Below are positions 8,387 through 16,264 of a stretch of 64,000 nucleotides of DNA, piece after piece. Both the position numbers and the translations under genes were made by a program. Where the stretch lies: positions 186,001 through 250,000 of the forward strand of contig NZ_MWQH01000005.1 in NCBI RefSeq assembly GCF_002210295.1, given 5' to 3'. The DNA comes from Fibrobacter sp. UWB5. GTDB lineage: Bacteria > Fibrobacterota > Fibrobacteria > Fibrobacterales > Fibrobacteraceae. A model generated the notes under the pieces. That model was not told the origin of the DNA and searched no databases. It worked only from the letters and a program-made list of their open reading frames with translations. How positions within the stretch are numbered: position 1 is the stretch's first letter; each line of letters starts with the position of its first letter.

Positions 8387-10045
8387 CTACACATTCACGT
8401 ACTTGGCCATGAACTCGTCAACCGGCAGCGGTTTCGAGTAGTAGAACCCCTGCAGGCTCTTGACCTTGAATCGCAGCAGGAATTCACGCATTTCGGGCGT
8501 TTCGATACCTTCTGCAGTTACCGACGACGAGAAGGAATCCGCCAGTTCCGAAATAAAACGAACAGTCTTCTGGTCAGAAGTATCCTGTTCGATATTCATG
8601 ACAAAGCTGCGGTCGATTTTCACCGTAGTCACCGGCAGTTCACGCAACACGCCAATAGAGCTGAAGCCGGTACCGAAGTCATCGAGCGCCACCTTGACAC
8701 CCTTATTGCGCAGCCGCGTAAAGATATCTTTAAGAAGAGCCATATCCAAAAGGCGGCAACGCTCCGTAATTTCCAGGCACAGGTTCTGCGGCGGGAACGA
8801 TTCCTCTTCCAGAATAGAAAGTACGCTTTCTACAAAATTCGGCTTTTCTAGCTGGGTGTACGAAAGGTTTACGTTGATTACAAAGCCCGGATACGATTCA
8901 AGGAATACTTTAGCATCCTTGATTGCAGTCCTTAGAATCCACTTACCCAGTTCCGGGAACAAATTATCTTGTTCCAAAATATCGACAAATTCTACCGGAG
9001 GTACAACGCCGTACTCCTCGTTTTTCCAACGGATCAAAGCCTCGGCGCCAATAATCTTTTCGGTGTTGGCATCCACAATCGGCTGGTAGCACAAGTAGAA
9101 CCCATCGCAATGATTCACGATGCTATTGCGAATCACATTGATACGCTCGATGGCGAAACGCTTGTCGTCGTTTACGTCGTTCTTAAGAATATACAAATCA
9201 CCCAAGTGATTATTCTTGGATTCGTAATAGGCAAAGCGCAGGCAAGAATAAACGGTTTCTACGCTGACATCAAATTTTTCGAGGTTGATGGCTCCTGCGA
9301 CAAACGAAAGAACCACGCGGGTTCCATCCACATTAAAATCATGAAGGGAATTGTACTGGATACGTTTGTACAGGTTTTTCAGGTCTTCAACAGAGGCTTT
9401 CTGGCAGACAATAGCAAACTTGGTTCCATCCATCCGGTACCAGTCGCCTATGCCATGGGCTTCGACCTTGATCATCTTTGAAAATTCCTGGAGCACGCGG
9501 TTTCCGAACGTGTAGCCGTAAATTTCATTCAGACGAGAAAAATCATTAATGCCCAAAATCATCACCTGCAGGCTTTCACCACGCCAACTCGTCGACTGCA
9601 GGTCTTCCAAAAAACCATAAAGGCTTCTCATGTTGGAAACATCGTCATAATAGCTTAGGGTGTCATTGTTCTTGATCATCCCGCCGAAATAGTCCGGGTT
9701 TCCATGTTCGTCACGGAGCAATACCCCACGACAGGTGCAAACAATGTAGCGGCCATCTTTTGTCAACACGCGATACTGAAGATTATGTTCATTCGTCTGG
9801 CCGCTCATGACCTTGTCAATATTTTCTTTATAGGCGGCGCGATCATCCGGGTGGATTTTTTCCATCCAGGCATAAGCTACCCCCTGCATATATTCGTCAG
9901 GTAAGCCAAAATAGTGAACAGCCTCTTTAGACCAGCGGGTCCAATCCGTCCTCATATCGGTGACATAGGTGTATGCACCATTCGCAAGTACCGAAAAAGC
10001 CTCATACAAGGAATCAATTTTCGCTTTGACAACGCTATCCATCAT
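8387..10045 (-). CDS. PAS-GGDEF-EAL protein, probable c-di-GMP phosphodiesterase
   Basis: This protein of about 552 residues has an N-terminal PAS domain (residues ~20-130, with HPDDRAAY and YRVLTKDGRYIV), a GGDEF domain and a C-terminal EAL domain. The GGDEF signature is degenerate (DGTKF), so cyclase activity is unlikely. The EAL domain looks active: AEALIRW, NVNLS, LEITER, DDFGTG, KIDRSF, AEGIET and QGFYYSKP are all present. It should hydrolyse c-di-GMP in response to a PAS signal. The start is the ATG at 10045 or the next one at 10042; GGAG lies 3 or 6 nt upstream. Either start overlaps the end of the preceding GGDEF gene, so the two are coupled. No signal peptide or membrane helix is visible. 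Confidence 0.9.
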   Translation of the reverse strand: MMDSVVKAKIDSLYEAFSVLANGAYTYVTDMRTDWTRWSKEAVHYFGLPDEYMQGVAYAWMEKIHPDDRAAYKENIDKVMSGQTNEHNLQYRVLTKDGRYIVCTCRGVLLRDEHGNPDYFGGMIKNNDTLSYYDDVSNMRSLYGFLEDLQSTSWRGESLQVMILGINDFSRLNEIYGYTFGNRVLQEFSKMIKVEAHGIGDWYRMDGTKFAIVCQKASVEDLKNLYKRIQYNSLHDFNVDGTRVVLSFVAGAINLEKFDVSVETVYSCLRFAYYESKNNHLGDLYILKNDVNDDKRFAIERINVIRNSIVNHCDGFYLCYQPIVDANTEKIIGAEALIRWKNEEYGVVPPVEFVDILEQDNLFPELGKWILRTAIKDAKVFLESYPGFVINVNLSYTQLEKPNFVESVLSILEEESFPPQNLCLEITERCRLLDMALLKDIFTRLRNKGVKVALDDFGTGFSSIGVLRELPVTTVKIDRSFVMNIEQDTSDQKTVRFISELADSFSSSVTAEGIETPEMREFLLRFKVKSLQGFYYSKPLPVDEFMAKYVNV

Positions 10046-11081
10046 TTTCTCCTTCTGATACCACAATGCAGTTCTTGCCGTTATTCTTGGCTTTGTAAAG
10101 AGCCTTGTCGACACGAACGAATGCAGTATCAGCACTTTCGCCCTTCCGAAGTTCGGTTACACCGGCACTCACGGAACGACGTCCAGCTTTTTTAAATGTA
10201 ATATCATTGAACGCGACACGCACCCTATCAGCAAAATCTATAGCCGTTTTTAACGAGGAATCCTGCAAAAGCACCATGAATTCTTCGCCTCCCCAACGGC
10301 CAATGGGAGATTTTACATTCAGAATCACAGGAACAGGCTGTAAAGAGTCTCCACCATGAAGTTCGTATTCCTTTGCACACATCCCCCCAAAATCAGTCAT
10401 ATTAAAGCCAGCCGCATCGACCCCGGATACTCCGGTTTCATCGGCAACTCTTCTCAAAAGACGGCCGATTTCTTGAATAACGTTATCACCTTCCTTGTGG
10501 CCCCAGGCATCGTTAATTTGTTTAAAATTATCGATATCGAACATTACAAGACAGCCAGGTCGCCCCGCCGTCACGCACTGGGTAATTCGGCGTTGAATTT
10601 CGCCACGGTTAAACACCTCCGCCAAGGAATCCGTAATAGAGGTCAACTGCAGTTTTGCGTAAGTTTCGGCTTGCTCCTGTGCCGCCACATCGATAAAAGT
10701 AGCCAGACGGTTAATCATGGAAACCTTGCCCGAGAACGCCTCCTCGGGCATTTCGAAATCATAACGTTCCCCGCCCTTGCCTTCGCGCATTCCTGCAATC
10801 ACAAGGGTCGCATTGTGCTGATTCACGCAACAGCCTGTACGCAAAAATTCGCTAGAAGAATAAAAACCCGAAGTAGACGCAATGCTCTGCAGCGGGAGCG
10901 TTTCACTACTGATTTCTTCTTTGCCCCAAAAGATTCGACGTACTACACAAGAAAACGCCTTGATTATTTCAGGGCTAAACACCCCTATATTACGGCCGTC
11001 ATTTCGGACACTTTCAAGAATGGTCCACGGGTCGCCATAAGCAAGGCGCACCTTCACGCCTTCTTCGATATCCGACGACAT
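10035..11081 (-). CDS. C-terminal part of a FIST-GGDEF diguanylate cyclase (frameshifted)
   Basis: This 348-residue frame starts inside a FIST_C domain (DIEEGVKVRLAYGDP, FSCVVRRIFWG, GFYSSSEF at residues 4-80) and then carries a GGDEF domain. The cyclase signature is intact as RWGGEEF, with DIDNFKQIND upstream, so c-di-GMP synthesis is plausible. There is no RxxD inhibitory site before GGEEF. Instead an unusual insert of about 40 residues separates the LLRRVA helix from the signature. The first residues continue the FIST domain encoded in another frame at 11014-11913, so this looks like the second half of one broken gene and not a natural start. It is followed by the EAL gene, pairing synthesis and breakdown of c-di-GMP. 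Confidence 0.8.
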   Translation of the reverse strand: MSSDIEEGVKVRLAYGDPWTILESVRNDGRNIGVFSPEIIKAFSCVVRRIFWGKEEISSETLPLQSIASTSGFYSSSEFLRTGCCVNQHNATLVIAGMREGKGGERYDFEMPEEAFSGKVSMINRLATFIDVAAQEQAETYAKLQLTSITDSLAEVFNRGEIQRRITQCVTAGRPGCLVMFDIDNFKQINDAWGHKEGDNVIQEIGRLLRRVADETGVSGVDAAGFNMTDFGGMCAKEYELHGGDSLQPVPVILNVKSPIGRWGGEEFMVLLQDSSLKTAIDFADRVRVAFNDITFKKAGRRSVSAGVTELRKGESADTAFVRVDKALYKAKNNGKNCIVVSEGENDG

Positions 11082-11913
11082 GACTTACGGAACCATCTTC
11101 GTTACAGGCTACCGGAGCACGCATGATGTCAATTCCATTGCGCTTGTAGAACAACGGGAATTCCAGCGTGTTGTAAATGAAGTGTTCGTCATTCTGGATA
11201 TTCAAATAGCGGTGATAGATTTCATAAGCGGGCTCGCCATTCAGTTCATACAGCACCGGCCCCTTCGCTTTTGTCACCACAAATTCACGGCCAAGGGGTT
11301 TCCAGCCAATCACATGGGTGGTATGGACAAAGAAGTCTTCACCCCCCATCAAAAGGACTAGGACTCCCTTACCTGAATACCCGCCCACATTCGAAAAAAT
11401 GCATGTTTCCGTACTTGTCAAGTTCGGATTAATGGCACCACCGCCAAAAATCGCAATCGAGGGGTCCACATCCTTGAACGCATCGCAAAACGGTGTCATA
11501 GAAACACCAAGAGTCGTCAGCTGCAGTTCAACCGCCTTCACCCACGGATTCGCCTTGATTTCTTCTTTAATACTGCCAACCACATCAACGGCATTGTCCG
11601 CATCCATCGTATACTGCAACAATTTTAGCTGAGTCGTAGGGTATTCAAAAATCGTACAGACAACAGAAATTTCGGCATTGGAAATTCGCCCATCGATGAT
11701 ATTGCCACCTGTCGAGCAGCCCATGTAAATGGAATTCGGGAAATTCTGCGAAATAACGTCGCAGACTAGGTCAATTTGCCCCTTATCCATGGAATTGGAA
11801 TAAATCTGGAATACCACATGAGAAAACACTCTTGACTTGCACCAAAGGCTAATCTTGTCAAGGTCGCGTTTCAACGTAGTGATGCTATGGTAATCAAACT
11901 GGAATTGTTTCAT
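11014..11913 (-). CDS. N-terminal part of a FIST-domain sensor (frameshifted)
   Basis: This frame encodes a FIST N-terminal domain and the first part of FIST_C. FIST is an intracellular small-ligand sensor domain usually joined to signalling output domains. MGCSTGGNIIDG near residue 62 and IFGGGAINPN near residue 150 fit the family. The last 22 residues (after DGSVS, near 11083) are arginine-rich and unlike FIST, while the expected continuation SSDIEEGVKVRLAYG appears in the frame that starts at 11081. Deleting one base (C at 11082) would join the two. The ATG at 11913 follows AGGGG closely. A 19-bp palindrome lies about 85 nt upstream. Confidence 0.75.
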   Translation of the reverse strand: MKQFQFDYHSITTLKRDLDKISLWCKSRVFSHVVFQIYSNSMDKGQIDLVCDVISQNFPNSIYMGCSTGGNIIDGRISNAEISVVCTIFEYPTTQLKLLQYTMDADNAVDVVGSIKEEIKANPWVKAVELQLTTLGVSMTPFCDAFKDVDPSIAIFGGGAINPNLTSTETCIFSNVGGYSGKGVLVLLMGGEDFFVHTTHVIGWKPLGREFVVTKAKGPVLYELNGEPAYEIYHRYLNIQNDEHFIYNTLEFPLFYKRNGIDIMRAPVACNEDGSVSHVVGYRRRREGAPCLWRPVDHS

Positions 11914-11995
11914 GCCCCTGCGATATCCCTATATTATATATCTATATAGAAGATACAACAAAGATTACCATTTTGTTCAAAAAAAGTTACCTTGT

Positions 11996-12014
11996 ATATT
12001 CCAAATTGGAATAT
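11996..12014. repeat. 19-bp palindrome, candidate operator upstream of the FIST operon
   Basis: ATATTCCAA and TTGGAATAT form a perfect palindrome around a single A. Read on the minus strand, 18 of its bases recur upstream of ispE at 38262-38280. It lies upstream of the leftward FIST/GGDEF/EAL genes. Confidence 0.55.
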
Positions 12015-12029
12015 TTGTGATAAAAGTGA

Positions 12030-12857
12030 CTAAATCACGAATTTTTGGATAATTTCGGCAATTCCGCCGTGGTTATTGTCCGCTTTTGTGACATAGTCGG
12101 CCACCGATTTTGCCACATCGGAGGCGTTCGCCATGGCAATTCCTACACCTGCGGCCTCGATCATGGGGCAGTCGTTTTCTTCGTCGCCCACGGCGATGGT
12201 ATCCGAAAGCGGGACCTTGTAAAAATCGGCCATAAAACGCACCGCATCGCCCTTGTTGGACTGCATGTGCGAAAATTCGAGCATTTCGGGCTTGCTGAAC
12301 ACGTCAAAGAGCTTGCCCGCCGTGCTCTTGCGCATTTCGGCGCGAAAATCGAGCAGGCTATCGTGATTAAACGGCGTAATGATATTCACCTTGATGGGAG
12401 GCTTTACCACCACATTGATAAAATCACCGTAGTAGTCGCGAATATCCTTGACAACCACGTAGTCCATCTTCATCAGCCGGCAATATGTCTTGAGTTGTTC
12501 CGTCTCATATTCCGAAACTACCAGGTCGCCCGAGTACGTGTGCGCGTGCATGCCCGCCTTGTGGGCCGCATCCATAATGAATTTGACCGATTCTACCGGA
12601 ATGTAACGCGTCAGAATGGACTGTTCGGTGGCGTAATCGTAAATAAGCCCGCCGTTGAAACTCACCAAGAAAAAGCCCGGCTTGTCGAAGCCGTACTTTT
12701 GCGCCAGCTGCTTTGCGCTGGTCAGCGGACGCCCGGTGCAGAGCACCAACTTGTGCCCGCGGGCAAGCATTCCCTCGATAGCCTTCATGTCTACATCGAG
12801 AATGGTCTTGTCGTCGGTCAGGAGCGTACCGTCAAGGTCGGTGAAAAGGAGCTTCAT
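12030..12857 (-). CDS. HAD-superfamily Cof-type phosphatase
   Basis: This 275-residue protein is a cytosolic HAD hydrolase of the Cof (IIB cap) group, acting on small sugar or nucleotide phosphates; the real substrate is not evident. Motif I is FTDLDGTLL at the N-terminus, motif II is CTGRP, and motif IV is AVGDEENDCPMIEAAGVGIAMANA near residue 225, all with their catalytic aspartates. I start it at the ATG at 12857, where TATATT lies exactly 7 nt upstream and motif I sits in its normal N-terminal place. Longer in-frame extensions run into the divergent nrnA gene. Confidence 0.9.
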   Translation of the reverse strand: MKLLFTDLDGTLLTDDKTILDVDMKAIEGMLARGHKLVLCTGRPLTSAKQLAQKYGFDKPGFFLVSFNGGLIYDYATEQSILTRYIPVESVKFIMDAAHKAGMHAHTYSGDLVVSEYETEQLKTYCRLMKMDYVVVKDIRDYYGDFINVVVKPPIKVNIITPFNHDSLLDFRAEMRKSTAGKLFDVFSKPEMLEFSHMQSNKGDAVRFMADFYKVPLSDTIAVGDEENDCPMIEAAGVGIAMANASDVAKSVADYVTKADNNHGGIAEIIQKFVI

Positions 12858-12894
12858 AGTTCGAAATATAGAAATGTTTGCTATATTCCCAACT
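12858..12894. promoter_or_regulatory. Mirror-image leaderless promoters (HAD gene / nrnA)
   Basis: In this 37-nt divergent region each strand carries CTATATT followed by a 7-nt spacer ending in AACT and then the ATG. The minus-strand hexamer is at 12865-12870 and the plus-strand one at 12882-12887. Neither gene has a Shine-Dalgarno. Confidence 0.65.
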
Positions 12895-13854
12895 ATGAGA
12901 ATTGATGAATTTTTAAGTGAAGCGAAGACGGTGGCCATTTTCGGGCACGTGCGCCCGGACGGCGATTGCGTGGGTTCTACCACAGGCATTTACAACTACA
13001 TCAAGGACAACTACCCCACCATTCAGGCAGACTTGTTTCTTGAAAACTTTCCCGACAGCTACAAGATTCTGCGTGGGGCAAACGACGCCCGCTCTGCCTG
13101 GACTGCCGAATGCAACGGCGGCAAGCCCTACGACCTTGCCTTCTTGATGGATACGCCGAGTTTTGAACGCGTGGGCGCGAACGGCGCCGAATGCATCAAG
13201 TCAGCCAAGAAAACCATCAACATCGACCACCATATTAGCAACCCGCTGAACCTTTGCACCCTGAACCTGGTAGAGCCCGAAGCAAGCTCCGCCAGCGAGG
13301 TTCTATACGTAAACCTCGACAAGGCTAAAATCAGCCGCGACACAGCCAGTTCCCTGTACCTGGGAATCGTGCACGACACCGGTGCCTTCAAGTACAGTTG
13401 CACCGGCAAGCGCACCATGCAGGTGGTGGGTGACTTGATTGAAGCTGGCGTCGACTTCGCAAAAATCGTGAACGAGACTTACTACACCCGCACCTACAAG
13501 CAGACGCACATTACGGGCTATGCCATGCAGCAGTGCAAGCTTGGTTTAGGCGGCAAGGTCGTCTACAGCTACATTACGCCCGAAGACATGGAACGTTTCG
13601 GTGTCACGCCCGTGGAACTTTCCACCGTCATTGACACCATCCGCGAAGTCGGCGGCACCGAAGTGGCCTTGCTTTTGTACCCCGTAAACGGGAAGTACAA
13701 AATCAGCCTCCGCAGCAACTACTTTGTAGACGTAAACGCTATCGCAAAAGAATTCGGCGGAGGCGGCCACACCCGAGCCGCCGGCGGCGACACAAGCGAT
13801 GCGCCTGAAGTCGCGATTGAAAAAATCCTGAAGCTGATTGAAAAACAGCTTTAA
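12895..13854 (+). CDS. nrnA: DHH/DHHA1 phosphoesterase, NrnA-like oligoribonuclease / pAp phosphatase
   Basis: This 319-residue protein matches the NrnA group of DHH phosphoesterases, which degrade nano-RNA, cyclic-dinucleotide breakdown products (pGpG, pApA) and 3'-phosphoadenosine 5'-phosphate. The metal-binding motifs are visible: GHVRPDGDCVGS, MDTP, the name-giving DHH (NIDHHISN) and GIVHDTGAF. The C-terminal DHHA1 domain has the GGGGHTRAAGG loop. Family knowledge suggests it could finish breakdown of the pGpG made by the nearby EAL protein; that link is inference. The start at 12895 has TATATT 7 nt upstream. It converges with the LysE gene and their stop codons overlap. Confidence 0.9.
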   Translation: MRIDEFLSEAKTVAIFGHVRPDGDCVGSTTGIYNYIKDNYPTIQADLFLENFPDSYKILRGANDARSAWTAECNGGKPYDLAFLMDTPSFERVGANGAECIKSAKKTINIDHHISNPLNLCTLNLVEPEASSASEVLYVNLDKAKISRDTASSLYLGIVHDTGAFKYSCTGKRTMQVVGDLIEAGVDFAKIVNETYYTRTYKQTHITGYAMQQCKLGLGGKVVYSYITPEDMERFGVTPVELSTVIDTIREVGGTEVALLLYPVNGKYKISLRSNYFVDVNAIAKEFGGGGHTRAAGGDTSDAPEVAIEKILKLIEKQL

Positions 13855-14477
13855 ACCAAGAACAGCGCCACAGCCAAGAGCACGAACACACAGCCGCTGA
13901 ACCAGTTGAGGTTGCGGTTCGCCTTCGGGCTATTCAGCAGGAACTTCTTGACGGCGCCAGCCAACAGGGCAACCGAACCGAACACGATCATGGTCGCCAC
14001 AATGAATTCTGCGCCAAAGATAGCGGTCTGCAAGCTCGGGTGAATCGGGCGGTCCAGGCGCACGGCCGGTGGTATAAACGAAAGCATGAACAGAATCACC
14101 TTCGGATTCGAAAGGTTCATGATGATGCCGCGAAGGTAAAGCTTGCGGGCAGAAGGATGGCCGACATCGCTGGGCTTATGATTTTCATCATCTATAGCCA
14201 CGTTTCCGGCGCGAACTTGAAAACTCCGGTACGCCAAATACAGCAGGTACGCCGCGCCGAGACATTGCATCACAAAGAACGCCTTCGGACTTGCGGCAAC
14301 AAGCGCCGAAACCCCCGCGACCAGCAGCCCCGTCTGCACCATGATTCCCGTGCAAAGCCCCAAAATCACGCAAAAACCGGCTCGGGCGCCGTGGGCAGCA
14401 CTTTGGGCAAGTACGAATAAATTATCTGGCCCGGGGGCAATCCCCACGACAAGCGCTGCGATGAAAAATTCAAGCAT
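13851..14477 (-). CDS. LysE/RhtB-family amino-acid exporter
   Basis: This 208-residue inner membrane protein has the hallmark GIAPGPDNLFVLAQS in its first transmembrane segment and about six hydrophobic helices, the normal LysE/RhtB arrangement. The family exports amino acids such as lysine, homoserine or threonine; specificity cannot be read here. It begins 6 nt after the stop of the zinc-ribbon gene, so the two are probably co-transcribed. Its 3' end overlaps that of nrnA by 4 nt in a convergent arrangement. Confidence 0.88.
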   Translation of the reverse strand: MLEFFIAALVVGIAPGPDNLFVLAQSAAHGARAGFCVILGLCTGIMVQTGLLVAGVSALVAASPKAFFVMQCLGAAYLLYLAYRSFQVRAGNVAIDDENHKPSDVGHPSARKLYLRGIIMNLSNPKVILFMLSFIPPAVRLDRPIHPSLQTAIFGAEFIVATMIVFGSVALLAGAVKKFLLNSPKANRNLNWFSGCVFVLLAVALFLV

Positions 14478-14483
14478 AGGGAA

Positions 14484-14972
14484 CTACAGCTTATCCAAGA
14501 AGCTGTCGACATCGAGTTCGTCGAGGTCTTTTTGCAAATCGGCAAGAACATCGTCCGAAATAACCGCCGGTTGCACCTTTTCAGCATCGTTAGACGCCAT
14601 GGCGCCAGCGATTTTTTCGGCCACATTTTCAAATTCCGAAGGTGCAGACCCTTCGCGCGGGCTTGGCAAGTTTTCGCCCTTTTCAGTACGTTCTTCGGCC
14701 AAGGCTTCGGAGGCATCCACCATCTTCTTGAGGGCTTCGGCGACAGCCCCCATGGCACCGCCGTTGCTGACAACGGCGTCGATTGCGCGGCTGAGTTTCT
14801 TGCGGAGTCCGGCAAATTCGTCGCGATCCAATTCTGCGACCTCGCCATGATAATACATCAAGGGAGTCTTGCAGCGGGCGCAGCAAAACACCATCATGTT
14901 GGCGCCATCACCTTGAATCTGGGCGTCGAAAGATGTACCGCAATGGGGGCAGTCGATATGGAATTCGCTCAT
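14484..14972 (-). CDS. Small zinc-ribbon protein of unknown function
   Basis: This 162-residue protein has an N-terminal zinc ribbon with two Cys pairs (CPHCG at residues 8-12 and CARC near residue 32), followed by a long acidic region. It ends with a predicted helix-rich tail (DLQKDLDELDVDSFLDKL). I do not know its function; the layout suggests a nucleic-acid or protein contact through the ribbon. I start it at MSEFHIDCPHC (14972): TAAATT lies exactly 7 nt upstream, and a longer frame to 15023 would add 17 unlikely residues. It leads the operon that contains the LysE exporter. Confidence 0.75.
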   Translation of the reverse strand: MSEFHIDCPHCGTSFDAQIQGDGANMMVFCCARCKTPLMYYHGEVAELDRDEFAGLRKKLSRAIDAVVSNGGAMGAVAEALKKMVDASEALAEERTEKGENLPSPREGSAPSEFENVAEKIAGAMASNDAEKVQPAVISDDVLADLQKDLDELDVDSFLDKL

Positions 14973-14985
14973 GTTCCCTAATTTA
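14973..14985 (-). promoter_or_regulatory. Leaderless-type -10 for the zinc-ribbon gene
   Basis: On the minus strand TAAATT (14980-14985) is followed by 7 nt and the ATG at 14972. Confidence 0.5.
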
Positions 14986-15074
14986 GAAAATGCGGGCGCA
15001 TTCGTGTACCTGGCTAAAGCCAAAAAACAAACAAAAAATTATTTTTTAAGAGAAAAGTTTAACAACCAACCAAC

Positions 15075-15099
15075 AATTCCGAATTCTGAATTCCGAATT
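15075..15099. repeat. 11-bp direct repeat upstream of mraY
   Basis: AATTCCGAATT occurs at 15075-15085 and 15089-15099, separated by CTG. The whole stretch also holds two GAATTC palindromes. It ends about 10 nt before the mraY start. Confidence 0.5.
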
Positions 15100-15110
15100 A
15101 CGATTTTTAT

Positions 15111-16259
15111 ATGCTTTGTCAGTGGCTTTATCATTTAACCAGTATTGATCTTTTCGACGGCCGTCTGTTCCGCGCAGGTACCGCCGCCATGCTCTCTATC
15201 ATCTTAGTCATGTGCCTTATGCCGGTCTATATTCGCAAACTCCAGAGCCTCGATGCGACCTCGGACTTCGATAAAGACGGCAAATCCAAGTCTCCCCCTA
15301 TTATGGGCGGACTTCTTCTGGTGATTGTGGTAGAAATCGTCTCGCTCCTGGTATGCAAGATGAACGGCTATACCATTTCGACCCTGATTGTGCTTGCGGC
15401 TTTTTCTGCCGTGGGTGCCATCGACGACATCGCCAAGGTCAAGGCCAAGCGTCTGATCAAGCTCGGCAAGCTTAAGGCCGCCGACTACATGGACAAGGCC
15501 GACGGTATTTCGAGCAGCCTTAGACTTTTCCTCTACTTCTTGTTTAGCCTGGTCGTTGCCATTTTCTGCTACAAGTTCATCCCCGAACTCAAGGGCGACC
15601 TCACCATCCCCTTCTGCCCCATCGACGTGTTCCAGATTCATTTGCCCAACTGGATTTTCGTAGGCTTCATGACTTTTGTGATTGCAGCCTCTGCCAACGG
15701 CACCAACTTTACCGACGGTCTCGACAGCCTTGTTTCTGTACCGATTCTTTCAAGCATGATTTTCGTTGGACTCGTGGCCTACGTGAGCGGCAACTTTATC
15801 TTTAGCCAGTACCTGAGTGTTCCGTACCTGCCCGGCTGCGACGAACTATTCCCGCTTGCGATGTCGATTGCAGGCGCACTCCTCGCCTACTTGTGGTTCA
15901 ACAGCCCTCCAGCCGAAATCTACATGGGCGACGCCGGTTCCGTGGGCTTTGGAGCCGCAATTGGTATTATGTTCATTCTGGTGCAGGCGGGTCTTTTCCT
16001 CCCCATCGTTTGCATCATCATCATTGCCGAAGCATGCTCCGTGTTGCTCCAGATTAGCTGGTTCAAGTTCACCAAGAAAACCACCGGCGAAGGCAAGCGC
16101 ATCTTCCTTTGCGCACCGCTCCACCACCACTACCAAAAGAAGTGGGAAGGCCGTTTCCCGAGCAAGCCGCTCATGAATTCCAAAATCGTGTGGCGCATGC
16201 ACCTGATTAGCATCTTCGCGCTCATCGTGAGCATGGTGATTTTCTTCGGCATTAGGTAG
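15111..16259 (+). CDS. mraY: MraY, phospho-N-acetylmuramoyl-pentapeptide transferase
   Basis: This 382-residue integral membrane enzyme transfers phospho-MurNAc-pentapeptide to undecaprenyl phosphate, making lipid I. The active-site motifs are visible: the DD pair in GAIDDIAKVK, NGTNFTDGLD near residue 200, PPAEIYMGDAGSVGFG near residue 265, and the histidine loop APLHHHYQ near residue 340. About ten hydrophobic segments are present. It is slightly longer than the usual 360 residues because of extra residues near positions 120-135. It lies outside any dcw-type cluster here and is followed 5 nt later by a UDP-sugar pyrophosphorylase. A related polyprenyl-phosphate sugar transferase is less likely given the HHHYQ loop. 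Confidence 0.92.
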   Translation: MLCQWLYHLTSIDLFDGRLFRAGTAAMLSIILVMCLMPVYIRKLQSLDATSDFDKDGKSKSPPIMGGLLLVIVVEIVSLLVCKMNGYTISTLIVLAAFSAVGAIDDIAKVKAKRLIKLGKLKAADYMDKADGISSSLRLFLYFLFSLVVAIFCYKFIPELKGDLTIPFCPIDVFQIHLPNWIFVGFMTFVIAASANGTNFTDGLDSLVSVPILSSMIFVGLVAYVSGNFIFSQYLSVPYLPGCDELFPLAMSIAGALLAYLWFNSPPAEIYMGDAGSVGFGAAIGIMFILVQAGLFLPIVCIIIIAEACSVLLQISWFKFTKKTTGEGKRIFLCAPLHHHYQKKWEGRFPSKPLMNSKIVWRMHLISIFALIVSMVIFFGIR

Positions 16260-16264
16260 AATAT

